Shown here: in pieces, positions 59,293-64,000 of the stretch
Layout of the letters: each line of letters begins with the position of its first letter
Numbering within the stretch: position 1 is the stretch's first letter
Assembly: GCA_050084985.1 (NCBI GenBank)
Contig: JBITNC010000001.1
Location: 133,176,001-133,240,000, forward strand
Source of the DNA: Nageia nagi
Lineage: Eukaryota; Pinophyta
Reading direction: 5' to 3'
Length of the DNA stretch: 64,000 nucleotides
Translations under genes and position numbers: made by a program
Notes under the pieces: generated by a model
What the model was told of the DNA's origin: nothing
Database searches by the model: none
Seen by the model: only the letters and a program-made list of their open reading frames with translations

Positions 59293-61420
59293 TTGAAAAA
59301 TCATAAAACTAGGTTTTATTCTATTTATGTTCCAAAAATGAATTTGAATGAAGAACAACCTAAGGTTTCTAGAAGTAAGGTTCATTTCAATGAGATCAAG
59401 AGAAGTATTAGGGTTAACCCTAATTCACCTATGCAAAAGCCTAATCCTAATGATATAATGGATACTGATGAGGATAATGATATTAAATCTACAAGTTCTA
59501 GCGAAAGAATGGATATTATTAGGAAAATCCCTAATAACATTAATATGTATTTTACTAATTATGAATTTGATAATATAAGTTTAGGAAAGCCATGGTGATA
59601 CTTTTGATAGTGATGCTAAAATTAAAGAATTAGATAGAATTCCTAGCCATGTTAGATCAATAAAGGAATTGCTATCTAACAAGAAAAATTTGGAATATTA
59701 TTTTACTAACAATGCTGAAGAGGTTATATAAATCCTACCAAATTATGAGTTATTAGAAGCAGGTACTGTAACTCCATAATCCTTAGATAGTTTATTTTCT
59801 TATAAAAATGTAAGGTCTACAGTATGGAGGGCTTCTACCATAAAAAAGATGTTCTTAATGGTATGTACTATACACATGCTGCTAACAATGTGGAAGTAGA
59901 GGATCTTGAACCTATGAAAGAGAAGTTCATTAAGGACATTGATGAGAAGGATGAAGCAGAGTTTGAAACTCTAGTAACCCATTCTAAAAGTCATAATCTA
60001 GGTATGATTCCTAAGTGTTCTAATAGGGAAAAAGGTAAGAGAATTTTTGTTGATGATAAAATTGTAGAAAATGTTACTAAATAAGTTTCTATTATGATTA
60101 ATAATGCTCATGTACATAATCCTAATTGGTCAAAAGAAGAGCAGGAAATAAAAGTTGAATCTATTTTTGAAGCTCAATAAATTGATTACTTTCAAAAGTC
60201 TATTGAAGGTGAACAATTACAATTTATGTTGGAATTTATTGATAAAATTGAACATGAAACAATACATAGTATTGGACCATTTGTGCCACTAAAAGAGGAT
60301 GAACTTATAAGGGAAAAAGAAAATAAACCAACCTCTAAAAATAGTAATGCACCACCATAAACCCCACCACCATCCCTAAATATCAATATACTTGTAGGGA
60401 ATAAGCATATAGTGCAAAACCAATAACCAAAACAACCTACTATAGTGCCCAATCATGGAAAGACAATTCATGAAAGGAATGAGAACTTAAAAATGTATAT
60501 ATGGATATGGATGATGAAGATGATTTCTTATGTTGTTTAAAGTGTCCATTGACTAATAGAATTAGTTCTAAGTTATTTGTTTGTAAAAAGAATAAAATTT
60601 ATGAAATTTGATGGTTTACAAGATCCAAAAATACATGTTAAAAAATTTCAAGAGGAAGCTATTACATATGTTCATGATAAAGATATGCTTGCAAAATTAT
60701 TTTCAAATAGCTTGAAAGATGATGAATTGAAATGGTACTTTAGTCTTCCTGAAAAGAGTATTGATAAGTATGAGGATATGATACATAATTTTTTGAAAAA
60801 TATTAGATATAATATCAAAAAAAAAGTTCAAATCAAGGATTTGTATAAAAGTATGCAATTACCTAATCAATCTATGTCTGATTTTATGAAAGAATGGAAA
60901 TAAATTGTAAATAAAATCTCTATGCCTGAACAAGATTTAAAGAATACTTTTGCAAATGCTCTATTTCCTATGTATAGATTATAGGTTGTATCTCATACTA
61001 GATTGATATTATCTAAAATAATAGATATTTTTCTTAAAAAGGAAGATTGTATAAAGCAAATTTATAATCATTGTTATCAAAAATCTCAAGTGTATGAAAA
61101 GAAAGAAAAAATCGCAAGTGTATGGTACAACTAATATTGATAGAAAATAGATAAGACCTCAAAGGAATTTTGCTAAGCTTACTGATATTGTTGATAATAT
61201 TATTAATATGTTATTAAATAAAGAGTGTATTAAGCTTCCACCTATGGTTCAACATCACTTTCCTAATGGTATTCCTAAAAATTATAGATATGAATAATTT
61301 TGCAATTATCATAGGACATCAAGGTACCTAACAAAAAATTATAGTATCTTAAGAAATATCATTCAAAATTTTATTGATAATAAAGATATTTGGATGGATG
61401 ATAATCCTAAAGTAGAATAA
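59293..61420 (+). pseudogene. Ty3/gypsy-type gag relic with long N-terminal extension
   Basis: Gag makes the particle shell of LTR elements. The capsid core is at 60595-60900: MKFDGLQDPKIHVKKFQEEA, then DKDMLAKLFSNSLKDDELKW and YFSLPEKSIDKYEDM. DLYKSMQLPNQSMSDFMKEW follows. This is the standard plant gypsy pattern (F-D-G-x-x-D-P-x-x-H-x-x-x-F, W-Y-F-x-L-P, Q-x-x-x-E-S-x-x-x-F). Upstream, 59293-60540 encodes about 400 codons of charged sequence with several stops (PMQKPNPNDIMDTDEDND, EKGKRIFVDDKI) and no motif I know. Downstream the zinc motif at 61301 reads CNYHRTSRYLTKNY, in which the second H and last C are tyrosine. No protease or pol is visible after it. Confidence 0.75.
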
Positions 61421-63359
61421 GAGCATGTACATCTTGATAATGTATAGTTGGAGATATTTACAAACCCTTTACCAAAGATAACTTAGCAATCAAAAGGCTT
61501 CATTGGTTTGATAAGTACTTCACATTATATGAATTATTATTTTCCTAACAGAAAATAAATGCAAGGATCATTAGAAACAAGCAAGTAAGAGCTATGCTAG
61601 AGAGAAAATAAAACATAATGATCAAGCTTATAGTATGAATTTTGCTAATGATATGTAATACTATCTATACATTATCAATGGTGTAAATTACAACACCAAA
61701 AAGGAACCTATTTTTGTACCTACATTTGCAAAATATGTATGGATTGATAAACCATCATAGGTACATGGATTTATTGCTTAAATTTAAAAAATCAAAATTT
61801 GTAGTGTATCATAGGTAGGTTACTTTCTGCATGGTTAAATGTTTCTTTTTTATTATCATATAAATCATGTCATGGTTTTATCTATCTCATGGGTAGATTC
61901 TAAATGAGTACCTCATATGTTTTTCTTTTAAATTCTTCAAAATCCATGTCATTAACAATGTGAAAATATTTTTATGCCATTAATGGTGTGCATATATCAT
62001 ACCAAAATTAAAATAGATAGTATATCCTTTATCCTCAAGGACTACTGGGATGTTCTAAGGGTATGTTATCAGGTTTTAAGTTTGATAAAATAGAAAAAAT
62101 TGGTGTATGTTCATAATTGCTTATGGGTTGAAAATAAAGGAAGTTGTCTTAAGTTTATTTGTGAATAGGTCTAAGAGTATCCATTATATTTATTATATGC
62201 TTGCATTCATTTCATGGTTTGAATTCTTATTTTGTGTGGAAAATAAAAATATGGTCATATGCATGGTTTGTTGCTTACAAAATATGAAACTTATACTTTA
62301 AAAATTAAATTGAAAATTATATAAGTACAAATTTATAAGAAACTAAATCATTTTTGATTGGTATAATGTAACCTCAAGGGTTTGGTCTGGTCATATTCTA
62401 CATTTCCATAATGGTAGGGTCCTTAAAAGAGGAGAGGGTGGTGGGGATGCACTTGTGTTGGTTTTTTTCCCAATATTTGGATCATAGGTCGATTCCTATT
62501 TATTATGAAGGTTAAAAGGAATAGGAAAGAGATAAAAAGGTAAAGGGTAATAGGAAAGAACTTAATGTAAACAAGAACTATATATCCCGGGCATTGCAAC
62601 ATAGGCAGCAATCCATAACCAAGATTAAGAATAGCAAACTATCTTACCCTTGGGATATTGCAATCATAAGGCATAGCCACAACTTAAGAAATCATTCCAT
62701 ACATTATATTCACAAAATGTTACAAAAAACCACTTGTCACAAAGGATAAAGCATTATCAATCTGCATTATCATATATGGAAGTATCTCATAAACTTGGGC
62801 AAATTTGCTAAAATATCTGATTTGTTGGGCTTACAATAGTCTACTATTTATATATTTTTCTCTTTGATTAGGTATTTGTTCAAAATTAATACAAATAACT
62901 ACTCTTATTGATTAAAAATAGTAAAAGAGACTATTTATAGATATAAAATTTATGATTATAACTATGTTAGATTATAGAGTAAACAAGTATAATCAATATT
63001 GAGATCTGGAAATTTAAAGTCTCTAAGTTATTGTACTTATTAATCCATAATCCTCCTTATCTATAATTTATTGTATTCTCCTTAGTATACAATTGATTTA
63101 GTATGCACTATCTATCAGTTGATTGGTATGATCAGGCACTGTATTCTATTAGTAGTGACCTACTTCTCTGTAATAATAAATGATGAGCACTATAACTCCT
63201 AGTTTTATGGAATAGTGAGGGCTTTGAATAGTGTATCATTGGATAATTGGAAGGAATTGGTACCATAATGTGGAAATGAGTCCTATTCAACATATCAAGA
63301 GATCCTTTGGGGTCAAACATTCATGATCAAGTGGACCCAAGTGTTCCTTTGCACCCATT
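61421..63359. other. Unassigned AT-rich sequence right of the gag relic
   Basis: Short open frames only. No pol domain, LTR or known repeat was recognised. Confidence 0.5.
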
Positions 63360-63740
63360 ATTCCTTCTTCTATCTAGTGGGTTCTATTTTGTTTTGCAAG
63401 TACTAATGATGATCTAGGTTTACTTAACACCCATTGATTTTAAATAAAATGTATGATGTAATCACTCAAAATATTCAAGCTCCACTGAGTTACCTTTATG
63501 AAATATCTTTTGATGAATGACAATCTCCTACTAAATAATTATCTCCCATTTAATTTGGAAAAAAGTTATGATATTATCATTCAAAATCAATGGGCTTTAT
63601 TTTCTTATCTTTATGAAATACCTCCCATTGAATGATGTAGTGCCTATTGTTAATCATGCTAGGACCTATTGATTTTATACAAAAATGATGATGTCATCAC
63701 TTCAAATTGATGGGTTCTATTGTAACCTTTTGCAATCCTT
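63360..63740. repeat. Degenerate tandem repeat, period about 118 bp
   Basis: TGATGTAATCACTCAAAA (63454), TGATATTATCATTCAAAA (63569) and TGATGTCATCACTTCAAAT (63689) mark three units, each followed by a GGGTTCTATT-like phrase and, in two of them, CTTTATGAAATA. Confidence 0.65.
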
Positions 63741-63819
63741 CCTACAAATTCATGATGCTTGTTTAGAATTTATATATGAAAATTAGCGAGCTCTGCGATA
63801 TCACTCACTAGTGATCTAA

Positions 63820-64000
63820 AAAATATTCAAACTTTTACTTATATAATTACTCTCAAAATTTATTTACAATAACTCTTATACTTTTACCTAGATAATAACT
63901 ATCAAACTTTTATTTACAATAACTCTTAAACTTTTACTTAGACAATAACTCCTAGAATTTTACTTAGATAATAACTCCTAGATTTTTATTTAGATAATAA
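63820..64000. repeat. 26-bp tandem array running off the window
   Basis: Units resemble ATAATAACTCCTAGAATTTT plus ACTTAG. The word AACT recurs at 63871, 63897, 63921, 63947 and 63973, and similar text extends left to about 63820. About seven units are visible, and the array continues past 64000. Confidence 0.85.

Overview
The window looks like nuclear DNA of a seed plant, most likely a gymnosperm. It is strongly AT-rich and holds no intact gene. It is dominated by decayed LTR retrotransposons, with pieces of DYW-class pentatricopeptide repeat (PPR) genes, a MULE-type transposase relic, a SINE, LINE traces and many tandem and inverted repeats. The PPR fragments read like the large PPR families of conifers and their relatives. 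This assignment rests on recalled family patterns, not on a search.

Layout. 1-3.1 kb: right end of an LTR element whose LTR begins TGTAGACACC. 3.2-8.8 kb: a second LTR element with a gag-like relic, no recognisable pol and a degenerate, repetitive interior. 9.2-9.7 kb: a possible hAT-like fragment interrupted by a short SINE with a clear 13-bp target duplication. 10.5-11.8 kb: a broken EDS1-family (PAD4/SAG101-like) immune gene in a locally CpG-rich island, the only stretch that looks like former host single-copy DNA. 12.75-18.45 kb: a PPR pseudogene split by a nearly complete but dead Ty1/copia element (LTRs 12967-13480 and 17726-18251). 18.9-19.8 kb: LINE traces. 21.9-28.5 kb: a second, internally deleted copia element in which integrase is joined directly to RNase H.

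28.5-44.7 kb: an accessory block bounded by two inverted repeats of about 700 bp (29.3-30.06 and 43.8-44.5 kb). Between them lie a MULE transposase/SWIM pseudogene, at least five PPR fragments on both strands and an unrecognised protein relic. One reading is a very large Mutator-like element that picked up PPR fragments. The alternative is unrelated repeats that landed in opposite orientation. 46.1-46.9 kb: a foldback with arms of about 370 bp. 47.9-55.5 kb: a full-length but pol-less LTR element of the TGTAGACAC type, which appears to sit inside an older minus-strand LTR. 55.5-61.4 kb: two LTR-element relics in opposite orientation sharing a 352-bp inverted repeat, the plus-strand one carrying a Ty3/gypsy-type gag. 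61.4-64 kb: no recognisable gene; tandem repeats at the right edge.

Nothing here forms a working pathway. The biology is the order of insertion, nesting, gene capture and decay. All identifications come from reading translations by eye. Coordinates of decayed features are approximate to tens of bases.
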